DNA from: Spongiimicrobium salis
GTDB taxonomy: Bacteria; Bacteroidota; Bacteroidia; Flavobacteriales; Flavobacteriaceae
Assembly (NCBI RefSeq): GCF_043678055.1
Contig: NZ_JBHEQA010000001.1
Coordinates: 1,612,001-1,676,000, forward strand
Direction: 5' to 3'
Length of the DNA stretch: 64,000 nucleotides
Each line of letters begins with the position of its first letter. Position 1 is the first letter of the stretch. The notes below the pieces were generated by a model that saw nothing but the letters and a program-made list of their open reading frames with translations, had not been told where the DNA came from and searched no databases. Below, piece by piece: positions 45,774-54,804 of the stretch. Made by a program: the position numbers and the translations under genes.

Positions 45774-46880
45774 TTATAATTTTTTACTAAAATAAGCCGA
45801 TGGGGAGGTACCCATTAGATTTTTGAAGGATTTGTTGAAGGTGGTTTTGGAATGAAAACCCGCTTCCTGGGCCAATCCAAAAAATGTTAGCTCCTTGGCC
45901 CTAGGGGTATTGGCCAATTGAATAAATTCTTTGATGCGATAATAATTCACAAATTCAAAGAAATTCATGCCAATGCGTTCATTGAGCAAACGTGCCAATT
46001 CTGGATTGCTTACCCCTAACAATTCTGCAAGTTCCGCTTTGATGAGCTTTTTGTTGAGATAAGGCTTTTTTTCAAGCATAATGGTTTCCAATCGGGCTTT
46101 AAGGGATTCTAAATCTTTGGAACTCAGTTTGGATTGGGCGTATTTTTGGGGTGCTTGGGAAAGGGGTACCCTAAACATAGCGGGCTGTACCATTTCATAA
46201 TAGGTAATCAGGAGAATAATGGAAGCAATGGATAACCAAATTAGTTGGCGTGCTTCCCGTTCCAGCGTTTCTACTTGAAAAAGACTTAGGAGATACACCA
46301 CGACCCAAACAAAGAGAACGATTCCGATGGCAATCAAGAAATTGAAGAAGAAGTGTGTTTTAACAGCATAACTCAATTCGTTTTTCAAGCTTTTTCGGAA
46401 ATAAAGAAAAGTAACAAGGCTCCTAACCCAATAGGTAATATTAAAAGATAAGCCTATGCCAACTAAAATACTGACCACGGTATAGAACTCCCCTCGTTCT
46501 ATTCTTTCTACAATAACGGTATTGGAAGGCAGCATAAAGTAAAAAATAACAAAAAGAATATAGATTAGCCCAGGAAGGTAGTGCCATAAATCCTTGAGGC
46601 GGAAGGAAGTGTTGTTCAATGAAGACTTTGTAAACAAAAAGACTGTTGCTCCAAAGAGTAAGATCGCAAATTCGGAAAAGGAAATCAATCTAAAATTACT
46701 GCCAAAAATTTCAGAGAGGTACAAAATACGCCCACTTAAGCCAATGAATAATACGAAAATCAGGAATGCCACATATCCATTGATGTTTTTCCTGTTTTTG
46801 GAGGAAAAAAGATAAACGCACAATAGAAAGACACAATGGAAAAAGGCGAAATAGGTGAATTGATTGATAAATGTTTGCAT
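45774..46880 (-). CDS. membrane-bound AraC-family transcriptional regulator
   Basis: I start at ATG 46880 (MQTFINQFTYFAFFH); the frame runs 11 residues further but across a terminator hairpin. The 368-residue protein has about seven hydrophobic segments (5-240) and an AraC-type DNA-binding domain (about 255-365) with LIKAELAELLGVSNPELARLL and GLAQEAGFHSKTTFNKSFKN, then GTSPSAYF. It is downstream of the dimeric alpha-beta barrel gene on the same strand; a hairpin terminator ends only 14 bases before the start, so little room is left for a separate promoter. Confidence 0.85.
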   Translation of the reverse strand: MQTFINQFTYFAFFHCVFLLCVYLFSSKNRKNINGYVAFLIFVLFIGLSGRILYLSEIFGSNFRLISFSEFAILLFGATVFLFTKSSLNNTSFRLKDLWHYLPGLIYILFVIFYFMLPSNTVIVERIERGEFYTVVSILVGIGLSFNITYWVRSLVTFLYFRKSLKNELSYAVKTHFFFNFLIAIGIVLFVWVVVYLLSLFQVETLEREARQLIWLSIASIILLITYYEMVQPAMFRVPLSQAPQKYAQSKLSSKDLESLKARLETIMLEKKPYLNKKLIKAELAELLGVSNPELARLLNERIGMNFFEFVNYYRIKEFIQLANTPRAKELTFFGLAQEAGFHSKTTFNKSFKNLMGTSPSAYFSKKL

Positions 46881-46893
46881 GTTGCTAAGAAAA

Positions 46894-46916
46894 CAGGTGG
46901 GTATTGAACCCACCTG
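46894..46916 (-). terminator. hairpin terminator between barrel-protein and AraC genes
   Basis: CAGGTGGGT pairs perfectly with ACCCACCTG around a five-base loop, and on the minus strand it is followed by TTTTCTT. It follows the stop of the gene at 46937 by 20 bases. Confidence 0.75.
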
Positions 46917-46936
46917 CCGTAATGGTTTTGGTTGAA

Positions 46937-47632
46937 TTATTTTATGATAAACTGATTTACATTTTGAATGCCCTCTTCGCTCATTTGCAGGTTTTCTTTG
47001 TAAAAGGCATCAAAATCTTCCCTTGTGTTCCATTCCGTTAGGATCACAAGGTCTGGTTTGTACATATACCCAACAGAAGACTTGGCATCTGTTAATTCTA
47101 AAAGTACTTTTCCTCCTTTATTTTTTGCCTTTTTTAGCCATTCTTTTTTAAAGAGTTTGAATTTGGAGGCGTCCTTTTCCCAGTAGGCGGTAGCTACGAC
47201 AATTTTTCCCGGATCAATTTCAAAGGATACCTCTTTGGCCATAGGGTAGTATGCCAAATAAAATGAGGACCACATGGCTCTGCGTTGTTCATGAAAGTCG
47301 GGCACCTTAGTGAGAATGTTGTTTAAAAAGCGTTCCCTACTGCTTAGGTCATTCCATTTTCCAAAGACAAAAGAACTAGGCTGAATACCGCCTTGAGTGG
47401 TTTCTGCAATAGAAAGTAAAGGTTGAGGTTGGTAGCCCGTTTCGAGAGCAAAGGCAAAAGCAGTTTCCTTATATCTCGGAAATAACTCGGACAATGCGGG
47501 TTTTCCGGTAAAGAGCAAAATATCCAAAACCTCTCCTTTTTTAAAGTGTAATGTTTTGGATTTTGATTGTGCATAAGTGAAAGTCCCACACAAAAGTGCT
47601 ATCAATAAGAGCATCGTTTTACATTGTTTCAT
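46937..47632 (-). CDS. exported protein with two dimeric alpha-beta barrel-like halves
   Basis: I start at ATG 47632 (MKQCKTMLLLIALLCGTFTYAQ), a signal peptide. The 231-residue product seems built of two similar halves: about 35-115 (EVLDILLFTGKPALSELFPRY to WNDLSSRERFLNNI) and about 140-225 (KIVVATAYWEKDASKFKLFKK to EWNTREDFDAFYKEN). Both have the strand-helix-strand-strand pattern ending in a W-N-x-R/S-x-x-F motif that is typical of the antibiotic-monooxygenase / Dabb fold. No catalytic residues are obvious. It is followed by a terminator and the AraC gene. Confidence 0.65.
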   Translation of the reverse strand: MKQCKTMLLLIALLCGTFTYAQSKSKTLHFKKGEVLDILLFTGKPALSELFPRYKETAFAFALETGYQPQPLLSIAETTQGGIQPSSFVFGKWNDLSSRERFLNNILTKVPDFHEQRRAMWSSFYLAYYPMAKEVSFEIDPGKIVVATAYWEKDASKFKLFKKEWLKKAKNKGGKVLLELTDAKSSVGYMYKPDLVILTEWNTREDFDAFYKENLQMSEEGIQNVNQFIIK

Positions 47633-47779
47633 ACTAAATTCTTTAAGGTTTAACATCATGCTGCTAATCTAGGCGACTCGGAAATGGGTACAAAAAAAAG
47701 TAGGCTGCTATGCGTACGCTTACGGTATTTGCACCTGTTTTTAAGGGTTTCCCGAGTTTTTTTGAAAATCGAGGGCATC

Positions 47780-48478
47780 TTATAAAGATTGCAAAAAAGG
47801 AAGCATATTGTCTTTGTAGTTTTTCCCTATAGGAATTTCGATTTTTCCTATTTCCACATCATTTTTGGTATAGGCCGTAATTTTTTCGCTATTGACAATA
47901 TAGGATCGATGCAAACGAATAAAACGCGTATCGATACGCTTTTCAAAACTGGAGATACTTTCTTTGACCATCAAGCTCTCTTCAGGCAGGTGTATTTTGA
48001 TATAATCCTTGAAGCTTTCCACATATAAAATGTCGTCTAAGGTAATTTTGATCTGCTTTTTGGCCTTGCTTACAAAAAGGTAGTCTGGCCTTTTATCTAC
48101 TTGAATAGGGATGTTTGCGCTTTCCTGTAATTTTAAAAACTTTTGGATGGCCAGAAAAAAGCGGTCAAAGAAAATAGGTTTTAGCAGATAATCCACGGCA
48201 TTTAATTCAAATCCATCCAGGGCATAATCGCGATATGCCGTGGTAAAGATTACAGCAGGCTTATTGACCAGGTTTTTAAAAAAAGAGGTGCCCTTTAATA
48301 CCGGCATTTCTATATCCAAAAACAACACATCAATTTTTTTTGTGCTGAGAATGGCACTTGCTTCAATGGCACTGGAACAAGAAGCGATCAGTTGAAAATT
48401 CGGGATTTTCTGTAAATAGGTAGCTATTAATTCCCGGGCAAGGGGCTCATCATCGATAATCAGGCAGCTATAATTCAT
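47780..48478 (-). CDS. LytTR-family response regulator
   Basis: The 232-residue protein has a receiver domain (1-115) with the acidic pair DDE at about 9-11, phospho-acceptor Asp55 in FLDIEMP and a TTAYRDYALDGF block, then a LytTR DNA-binding domain (about 130-230) with FVSKAKKQIKITLDDILYVE, FIRLHRSYIVN and IPIGKNYKD. It overlaps the histidine kinase gene by four bases and is the cognate regulator. The divergent TonB receptor gene at 49756 is a possible target. Confidence 0.9.
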   Translation of the reverse strand: MNYSCLIIDDEPLARELIATYLQKIPNFQLIASCSSAIEASAILSTKKIDVLFLDIEMPVLKGTSFFKNLVNKPAVIFTTAYRDYALDGFELNAVDYLLKPIFFDRFFLAIQKFLKLQESANIPIQVDKRPDYLFVSKAKKQIKITLDDILYVESFKDYIKIHLPEESLMVKESISSFEKRIDTRFIRLHRSYIVNSEKITAYTKNDVEIGKIEIPIGKNYKDNMLPFLQSL

Positions 48479-49536
48479 ACCATTGCTAGTTTGAGGTTGG
48501 CTGAAAATGAGGTTGATTTGTTTTCAATACTTAAATCGTAGGCTTTTGGATAGAGGAGTTCCAGTTGTTTTTTAATGTTTTTAAGTCCAATAGATTCTCT
48601 GTTATTTGTGCTTTCCGGAACTGCTGGCTTGCTATTTTCCACCTTAAAGGTCAATACGCCTCTTTGTTTTGCAATATTGATATTGATGTGTGCCTGACTA
48701 ATTTCGTTGGTTACTCCATGTTTAAACGCATTCTCTACAAAAGTAAGTAACAATAAAGGGGCTATTTTTTCTTGCCCGGTAACATCTTTACTGAAGGAAA
48801 TCCTGACCCGATCTTGATACCTGATTTTCTCTAAAGACAGGTAATTCTCAATCAATGCAATCTCTTTATCCAGAGAGACAAAAGGTTCATTGCAACCGTA
48901 TAATATATAATCCAAAATATTGGAAAGCTTCTGGATCACTTTAGTGGTATCATCCGATTTTTTTAGCGCCAAAGCATATAGATTGTTTAGGGTGTTGAAT
49001 AAAAAATGCGGGTTTAGCTGATTTTTTAGGGCTGCCAATTCTGCCGTTTTTTTCTGTTCGTTCAAACGTAGCAGACGCTGTTTTTCATTGTAGAGTTTAA
49101 AGACCAAGAGCAAGAAAGTGGGGTAGAGCAAATACAGGGATTTTGAGATAAATTCACTCAAATGCGTGAGTCTTCCTAAAAAGGAAGGATCGTCAAAACG
49201 CTTGATATAATTTACATAGGTCTCCGGAAATGTGGGCTCAAAATAATGAACATAAATCAAGGTACAAATGCAGTAAAAAGCCAATAAAGTTGCGGTTACG
49301 GCAAAGCCAAATGACAGTGTTTTCCCTTTGTTTAACAGTTGGGGGATTAGAAATTCAATAATAATAAAGGCCAGGACAATCTGTAGGGTGGCTCGGATGC
49401 CAAAAGTGATGAAGAGCTCCGTATTGCTGGTGTAATACCAACCGGAGGTAGATGCCGAAAATGCAAATAGAATACCTAAAAATACGAGGTACTTGAGTTT
49501 AGACCCTTCCAGATAAGTTTGAATTCGTTGCAGCAT
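48475..49536 (-). CDS. LytS-like sensor histidine kinase
   Basis: The 353-residue protein has four hydrophobic segments in the first 150 residues, a short coiled coil, and a His_kinase (PF06580) domain with phospho-acceptor His177 in LNPHFLFNTLNNLYAL. An HATPase domain follows with LTFVENAFKHGV and the N-box. It lacks an extracellular sensor domain, so the signal is probably sensed in the membrane. The gene is first in its operon with a -7 box at 49562-49569. A paralogous pair is at 60288-62072. Confidence 0.9.
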   Translation of the reverse strand: MLQRIQTYLEGSKLKYLVFLGILFAFSASTSGWYYTSNTELFITFGIRATLQIVLAFIIIEFLIPQLLNKGKTLSFGFAVTATLLAFYCICTLIYVHYFEPTFPETYVNYIKRFDDPSFLGRLTHLSEFISKSLYLLYPTFLLLVFKLYNEKQRLLRLNEQKKTAELAALKNQLNPHFLFNTLNNLYALALKKSDDTTKVIQKLSNILDYILYGCNEPFVSLDKEIALIENYLSLEKIRYQDRVRISFSKDVTGQEKIAPLLLLTFVENAFKHGVTNEISQAHININIAKQRGVLTFKVENSKPAVPESTNNRESIGLKNIKKQLELLYPKAYDLSIENKSTSFSANLKLAMV

Positions 49537-49561
49537 AAGAGCGTGGTTCCATATAAAGGTA

Positions 49562-49569
49562 CAAATCTA
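49562..49569 (-). promoter_or_regulatory. -7 promoter box (TAGATTTG) for the LytS/LytTR operon
   Basis: TAGATTTG on the minus strand matches TAnnTTTG exactly, 25 bases before the kinase start codon. A TTTG that could serve as the -33 element lies 15 bases upstream, slightly closer than usual. Confidence 0.5.
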
Positions 49570-49755
49570 TATGTCCAATTGCTTCAAAAAAGGATGAATC
49601 AGCAGCAACCGATGCCAAAAGTCTGCTTTGCGGAGACCAGTGTATTTATCCTTAAGTAACTATTTTTCAACCCTGCTTAAGAGGCCTCTATCCACTTTTT
49701 TTAGGGGTGTTACACCTTCCTATACCTTCGTTTTCAAACCTAAACTTTTTGAAGC

Positions 49756-52155
49756 ATGAATAATCGAAACAGCCTTTTCTCCCGACTTCCATATGTGTTC
49801 AAAAACAAATGCTTTTCCTTGTTTTTTTGCTTGGCATCACTGTGTGTTTTTGGACAAAAGGCTGCAGTTACGGGAGTGGTATTGGACAAAAATACACAAG
49901 AACCCATCCCCTATGCCAACGTAGTGCTGAAGTCCGATACAGCCATTGTTACTGGAAGTATTACCGATGAGCAAGGGATATTCAATATCGGAAAACTCTC
50001 TTTTGGAGCCTATACGTTGGAGGTGCAATTTATAGGGTACGCCACATGGAACCAGGACATTACCTTAGATAGGACTACGAAAAACCTGAATTTAGGCAGC
50101 ATTTTTATAGCCGAGGATGCAGTTTCTTTGGAGGGGGTAGAAGTAACTGCAGAACGCTCTACGATTGAACAAAAGCTTGACCGAAAAGTAATCCATATAG
50201 GACGGGATCTGACCAATACCGGGGCCTCGGTCAATGATATTATAGGCAATATTCCCTCCGTAAGCGTAAATCAAGATGGGGAAATATCGCTTCGTGGTAA
50301 TGAAAATGTCCGGATACTGATCGATGGAAAACCCACAAATATAAGCGCGAGGGAGCTGTTGCAACAACTTCCTACCTCTTCTATAAAGACGGTGGAATTG
50401 ATTACCAATCCATCTGCAAAATACAACCCTGAAGGGATGAGCGGAATCATCAATATTACCCTTAAGAAAAATACCAATCTAGGATTCAATGGCTCTGCGA
50501 ATTCAGGAATCACTTTTGGACAACGGAGCCGATACAACAATACATTGAGCCTCAACTATCGTACGGGTGCTGTAAATCTTTATGGGACCTATGGCAACCA
50601 ATTGGGGAAAAGTGTCACGGATGGAACAGTTACCAGAACCCTGGAAAATACCAATCAATTAACGGATAATATAAACGAGAATACCTCCCATCTTGTTAAA
50701 CTAGGGATAGATTACTATATCAATGATGCCAATACCTTTTCTGTATACACCAATCAAAATGTGTTTGATACAGCGATCGATGGGATAAGGACCCTTCGTT
50801 TTTTTGATGACCTATCTGCCAACTTTAGACAATTCGATACCACTTTTCGTGACAATACCAGCGCAATTTATAATGCAGATTTTAGACATACTTTCCCGAA
50901 AGAAGGACATTTTCTTGAGGTTGAAGTAGACTATAATAGATTGAACAGTACCACAGGCAATAGCTTCCAATTTACTGGAAATAGCCCTTTGAACGACTAT
51001 AGGGAAGATATTGAAGATCGTAGGACCAATACCACCATAAACTTGGATTACGCATACCCTATTTCAGAAAACACAAGCTTGGAAATTGGAGCAGAGACAC
51101 GTTTGAGACGTACAGGCAATAATTATATTACCGATCGCACTGATTTTAATAATTCTACCTTCTCTTATGATCGGGATATTCATTCTTTTTACGCTTCCTT
51201 TAGTCAACAATTAGACAAGTTGCAGTATAATATAGGACTTCGTCTGGAAGATTATGCGGTACGCTCCCAATTTGATGAGGTATCAGAACCGCAATTTAAC
51301 TTTGAGGATAAATTGTTCAATGTATATCCTTCTGGCTTTTTACAATATAGTCCGGATGCGGAACAGAAGCATACCTATCAACTTAGTTTTAGTAGAAGAA
51401 TAGATCGCCCTTCCTTGAATCAGATCAATCCGATACGACAATTAAGTACCCCCCAGATCATTATCGTTGGAAACCCAATACTGCTTCCTCAGTTCACCAA
51501 TTCCATAGAAATAAACTATGGTAGGAAATTAAAGAATGGAAGTTTCTCTTTTGGTGGGTTTTACCGCAGCATTAATGATGAAATCAATAGAAGGGGCTTT
51601 TTTGACACGGACAACCCCACGGTATTGATTTTGGATTATGATAATTTTGACAGCAACAATGCCTATGGAGTAGAACTTTCGAGTAGTTATCGCTTTACCT
51701 CTTGGTGGAATATGAATGCTAGTTTTGATCTGTATTCCAGAACACAAAAGGGAGTGATTGAAAACGAAAATGTCACCGTTAACAATAGTTTATTGAATGC
51801 CAAGGTGAACAGTAGTTTTAAAGCCACGGAACACCTTAGTTTTCAACTCTTCGGTTTTTATAGTGGGAGACAAAAAATACTACAATATGAATTAAAGGAA
51901 AATGCGTTTCTCAATATTGGGGCACGGTATAGCTTTGACCAAGGAAAAGGGACATTCAGTCTCAATTTCAATGACATTTTTAGAAGTCAGCGGTTTGCTT
52001 TTGAAGCTTTTAGAACCATTATTCAAGAAGGAGAGTTTCGGAGGGATACCCGTACTATTTATATGGGGCTGGCCTATCGTTTTGGCGGAGGAAAATACCA
52101 AAGCATTCAACGTAAAAAACGAGATAAAAATGAAAAAGGCGATAAGTTTTTATAA
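49756..52155 (+). CDS. TonB-dependent receptor-like outer-membrane beta-barrel protein
   Basis: The 799-residue protein has a signal peptide (MNNRNSLFSRLPYVFKNKC start, cleavage after VFG), a carboxypeptidase-regulatory-like domain (about 36-115: VTGVVLDKNTQEPIPYANVV), a plug domain (about 130-235 with GNIPSVSVNQDGEISLRGNEN and NPSAKYNPEGMSGIINI) and a barrel (about 240-790) ending with a tail rich in Lys after LAYRFGGG. The barrel resembles the outer-membrane beta-barrel family of Bacteroidota (PF14905) rather than SusC; no SusD gene is next to it. The substrate is unknown. It is divergent from the LytS/LytTR pair, which may control it. Confidence 0.85.
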   Translation: MNNRNSLFSRLPYVFKNKCFSLFFCLASLCVFGQKAAVTGVVLDKNTQEPIPYANVVLKSDTAIVTGSITDEQGIFNIGKLSFGAYTLEVQFIGYATWNQDITLDRTTKNLNLGSIFIAEDAVSLEGVEVTAERSTIEQKLDRKVIHIGRDLTNTGASVNDIIGNIPSVSVNQDGEISLRGNENVRILIDGKPTNISARELLQQLPTSSIKTVELITNPSAKYNPEGMSGIINITLKKNTNLGFNGSANSGITFGQRSRYNNTLSLNYRTGAVNLYGTYGNQLGKSVTDGTVTRTLENTNQLTDNINENTSHLVKLGIDYYINDANTFSVYTNQNVFDTAIDGIRTLRFFDDLSANFRQFDTTFRDNTSAIYNADFRHTFPKEGHFLEVEVDYNRLNSTTGNSFQFTGNSPLNDYREDIEDRRTNTTINLDYAYPISENTSLEIGAETRLRRTGNNYITDRTDFNNSTFSYDRDIHSFYASFSQQLDKLQYNIGLRLEDYAVRSQFDEVSEPQFNFEDKLFNVYPSGFLQYSPDAEQKHTYQLSFSRRIDRPSLNQINPIRQLSTPQIIIVGNPILLPQFTNSIEINYGRKLKNGSFSFGGFYRSINDEINRRGFFDTDNPTVLILDYDNFDSNNAYGVELSSSYRFTSWWNMNASFDLYSRTQKGVIENENVTVNNSLLNAKVNSSFKATEHLSFQLFGFYSGRQKILQYELKENAFLNIGARYSFDQGKGTFSLNFNDIFRSQRFAFEAFRTIIQEGEFRRDTRTIYMGLAYRFGGGKYQSIQRKKRDKNEKGDKFL

Positions 52156-52251
52156 GGAAAATCTTTTGGAAATAAGGCCAAATTCCGCGGGCATACTATA
52201 GAAGATACATAGAGACTTCGCCTGAATCATCAGCAAATATGTATTGCAAAA

Positions 52252-52782
52252 CTACCAATCTGGCTTGTATATCAATTGTTCTTTAGGAATCTCAATAGAT
52301 TTATAGATGGTTTTAACCTTTTCGCTCTCAAATATGAGCACATTAGGAGTGCTTTTTTGCAATACGTTTTTGACAAATCCACCTCCTTGAACATGGTAAA
52401 AATAGGTTTGTATCCTTAGCTTGCCCTTAGCATAATTATAAACCCCCAAATCGGCCTTTTTTGGATTTAAGGATGTAAGGTCGTCTTTGTCATACGAATA
52501 GAATCGTCCTAGTTTGCCATTCGCATAAAACTTTAGAAATGAGATGTTCAAATTTTCATTTAGGGTATGGTCAGGGAGGTACTCACTGGAAACAATTTTG
52601 TATAGTTTGGTGGTATCTATGATTTTATAAACGGCATTGTTTTTATTGGGTTTTATGGTGAATTTACAGCAATTAAATCTCTTGCGGCCATAATCATTTC
52701 TGTACGTAATACAACTGCTTATTCCTATTGCCAACACTATTGTGATCGTCCATCTTTTTAGCATAATTACTATGATTTTCAA
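52252..52782 (-). CDS. uncharacterised lipoprotein
   Basis: The 176-residue frame starts at an ATG overlapping the upstream stop (ATGA at 52779-52782); a more typical lipoprotein signal begins at the inner Met, ATG 52764 (MLKRWTITIVLAIGISSC). The mature part is beta-rich with Lys and Tyr, for example IDTTKLYKIVSSEYLPD and GVYNYAKGKLRIQTYFYHV. No family is recognised. It is coupled to the TPR lipoprotein gene. Confidence 0.7.
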   Translation of the reverse strand: MKIIVIMLKRWTITIVLAIGISSCITYRNDYGRKRFNCCKFTIKPNKNNAVYKIIDTTKLYKIVSSEYLPDHTLNENLNISFLKFYANGKLGRFYSYDKDDLTSLNPKKADLGVYNYAKGKLRIQTYFYHVQGGGFVKNVLQKSTPNVLIFESEKVKTIYKSIEIPKEQLIYKPDW

Positions 52783-53651
52783 GGCTTTAAAGCTTGAATT
52801 GAATCTAATTTTGTTGTAGCAATTTCGGAAATTTTCTTTAACAGCTCACTATTCCTATATATTTCGCCATAGGTATATGCCGTTTCAATGTAGGCTTGGG
52901 TTTTTTTATACATCTTATTTCTATTGTAGACCATGGCCACGTATTCGGCATAATAAAAATCATTTTTAGCATTAGCACCGTACATTATCGCTTTTTCAAG
53001 ATATTCCAAGGCTTTTTTAAAATCTTTCTTGGAATAATACATTACAGACATAAATTCATACCCTTTAGGTAAATTGGGGATCAATTCCGTACTCTTTTTA
53101 TAACACTCCAAGGCCCTGTCATATTCTCCATTGTAATAGTAAGCCATACCTAAGGACCAGATGGCTGCGGCACTGCCTGGATAGATATCCACTACTTTTT
53201 GAAAATAGCTTTGCGCTTTGGGATAATCTTCTTCTACCAAAAGAGCGTATTCTGCCTGCATAATGTCTCGCTCTGATTGTAACCTGGCCTTTTTAGAGAG
53301 TTTATAGGCATTGGTCACTTTTTGTTTGTATTTTTCAGGGTCTTGTTCGTAAAAGCCACCGAATAGCAAACCACTGGGATACGAGGGGTCCAGCTCCATT
53401 ATTTTAGCGGCCTTTCTTTCAAATTCTTCCTTATCTCCATAGAAATAGAAGTTTTTTTCCAAATCGTTTAAAAGCTGATGTACTTCGGGTACTTTTGAAT
53501 CTACGGGGAGGGTAAAACCATATGTTTTTAAATCTGTGGGCGCATACCTTTTTACAAATTCATCTTCTATTTCACGTTGTGTTTTTGGGGAATTACAAGA
53601 AAAAAGAAGGATGGTGATTCCAAGGAAAGATAGATATTTGATTGTTGTCAT
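52779..53651 (-). CDS. TPR-repeat lipoprotein
   Basis: I start at ATG 53651 (MTTIKYLSFLGITILLFSC, Cys19 as the lipidated residue). The 290-residue product contains tetratricopeptide repeats from about residue 95 to 250, such as AEYALLVEEDYPKAQSYFQK, SLGMAYYYNGEYDRALECYK and MSVMYYSKKDFKKALEYLEK. TPRs are protein-protein interaction modules. The N-terminal part (VKRYAPTDLKTYGFTLP) is unassigned. The gene overlaps the next lipoprotein gene by four bases. Confidence 0.8.
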   Translation of the reverse strand: MTTIKYLSFLGITILLFSCNSPKTQREIEDEFVKRYAPTDLKTYGFTLPVDSKVPEVHQLLNDLEKNFYFYGDKEEFERKAAKIMELDPSYPSGLLFGGFYEQDPEKYKQKVTNAYKLSKKARLQSERDIMQAEYALLVEEDYPKAQSYFQKVVDIYPGSAAAIWSLGMAYYYNGEYDRALECYKKSTELIPNLPKGYEFMSVMYYSKKDFKKALEYLEKAIMYGANAKNDFYYAEYVAMVYNRNKMYKKTQAYIETAYTYGEIYRNSELLKKISEIATTKLDSIQALKP

Positions 53652-53729
53652 GATATTTTTTTGATTTGTTGTAAACATATTTTGGAAAGAGAATGTTGTG
53701 TAAAGGGCTAGTACAATAAAATGGACCTA

Positions 53730-54587
53730 TTAAGGGATTTTACTGATATTTTCTAGCGTAAATCCATTGTGAAATGTCACTTGCGTGAGTTTTTGGGTAA
53801 TATCTGGGGATGCGCCATAGGTGCCGTCGGGTTTGCGGAAAAAATAGGTTCTATGTGTTGCCAATTTTTGCCCCTCGATCTCCGTATAGGCGTAGGCAGC
53901 GAGAATCGTAGGAGTCAAAATCCCAAAAGCAGGTAATGAAAAGTAAAAACGATCGATCAGTATTGTTTCAGGGTTAATATAGAGGATGTAAGTATCATTG
54001 AGTGCCTTTCCAGTAATCGCAGCATCATAGGTGATTTCAATTTTGTCATAAGCAATACCCTCATAATTTTCTTTTCCCAGATATCGAGCAAGGGTTCCTT
54101 TGTCATTTAACTTATAAGGCATCACAAACCAGAAGTAATTAGCGCGGCGCAGAAATTCTGCTCGTGCACTTTTGGTTTTGTCCAGTATTTTTTCTTGGTC
54201 AACCATAGCAATGGTCGTTTGTCCATTGAAAAATTGTGTAATGGCACCTTCGATTTCGGGGAAAGCATTGATATCATGCTGGGAATAATGACCAAAGGAA
54301 GCTTCCGATTTAAATAGGTAACGCTCTACGGAAAGATCGGCCTTTCCGTTGGGCAAACGGTATTCATAGTGATATTCCACATCTTGTTTTCGCAGTAGGT
54401 TTTTCCATCCGCCATGGTGGTATTCCACTGCAGCAAGAATCGCTTGGGGATCTCCCTCAATATATTTGGGTACAGGAGTTGTTGTTATTTTTTTGTTTTC
54501 TATGGATACGGAAGTTTCTTTTTCTCCTTTGCAACTCGAAAAGAGAAACAGCAATACAAGAATAGTGAAATATGGTTTTTGAATCAT
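53730..54587 (-). CDS. DUF6503-type lipoprotein
   Basis: I start at ATG 54587 (MIQKPYFTILVLLFLFSSC, Cys19); the frame extends 19 residues further through an operator-like palindrome. The 285-residue mature part is mostly beta strands with LAAVEYHHGGWKNLLRKQDVEYHYEYRLPNGK and IEITYDAAITGKALNDTYILYINPETILIDRFYF (blocks at about 60-95 and 185-220). This resembles the DUF6503 family of Bacteroidota, a possible outer-membrane lipid- or lipoprotein-carrier-like fold; the assignment is from memory. A -7 box at 54623-54630 lies inside the palindrome. Confidence 0.65.
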   Translation of the reverse strand: MIQKPYFTILVLLFLFSSCKGEKETSVSIENKKITTTPVPKYIEGDPQAILAAVEYHHGGWKNLLRKQDVEYHYEYRLPNGKADLSVERYLFKSEASFGHYSQHDINAFPEIEGAITQFFNGQTTIAMVDQEKILDKTKSARAEFLRRANYFWFVMPYKLNDKGTLARYLGKENYEGIAYDKIEITYDAAITGKALNDTYILYINPETILIDRFYFSLPAFGILTPTILAAYAYTEIEGQKLATHRTYFFRKPDGTYGASPDITQKLTQVTFHNGFTLENISKIP

Positions 54588-54599
54588 GATGTGGTATGG

Positions 54600-54628
54600 G
54601 TTTTGAACTTGAATTTCAAGTTCAAAAC
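54600..54628. promoter_or_regulatory. 29-base palindrome (operator-like) upstream of the DUF6503 gene
   Basis: Two perfect 14-base arms, beginning GTTTTGAACTTGAA, flank a single central base. The distal arm contains the -7 box of the DUF6503-type gene, and the rest covers the transcription start and leader. A bound protein would therefore block transcription. Confidence 0.6.
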
Positions 54629-54630
54629 TA
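54623..54630 (-). promoter_or_regulatory. -7 promoter box (TAGTTTTG) for the DUF6503-type gene
   Basis: Exact TAnnTTTG match on the minus strand, 35 bases before the start codon at 54587, overlapping the palindrome at 54600-54628. Confidence 0.55.
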
Positions 54631-54804
54631 TAGAAATACGTCAATGGAGGGGAAAAGAGGAGTCAATAGGGTGCCAAACGAGGATAGAAAGACGGTTGTC
54701 GCGGACCAAAAGGGGAGTTCTATAGTTATGAATGGTTAGGATTCCATAAAAAATGCCCCAATATCAATATCGAAGCATTTTAAGTAAAAACGTAGGAGTT
54801 GTAA

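Noticed and set aside
49756..52155. SusC-type polysaccharide-utilisation locus
   Set aside because: No SusD gene or glycoside hydrolase is adjacent, and the barrel looks like the PF14905 type.
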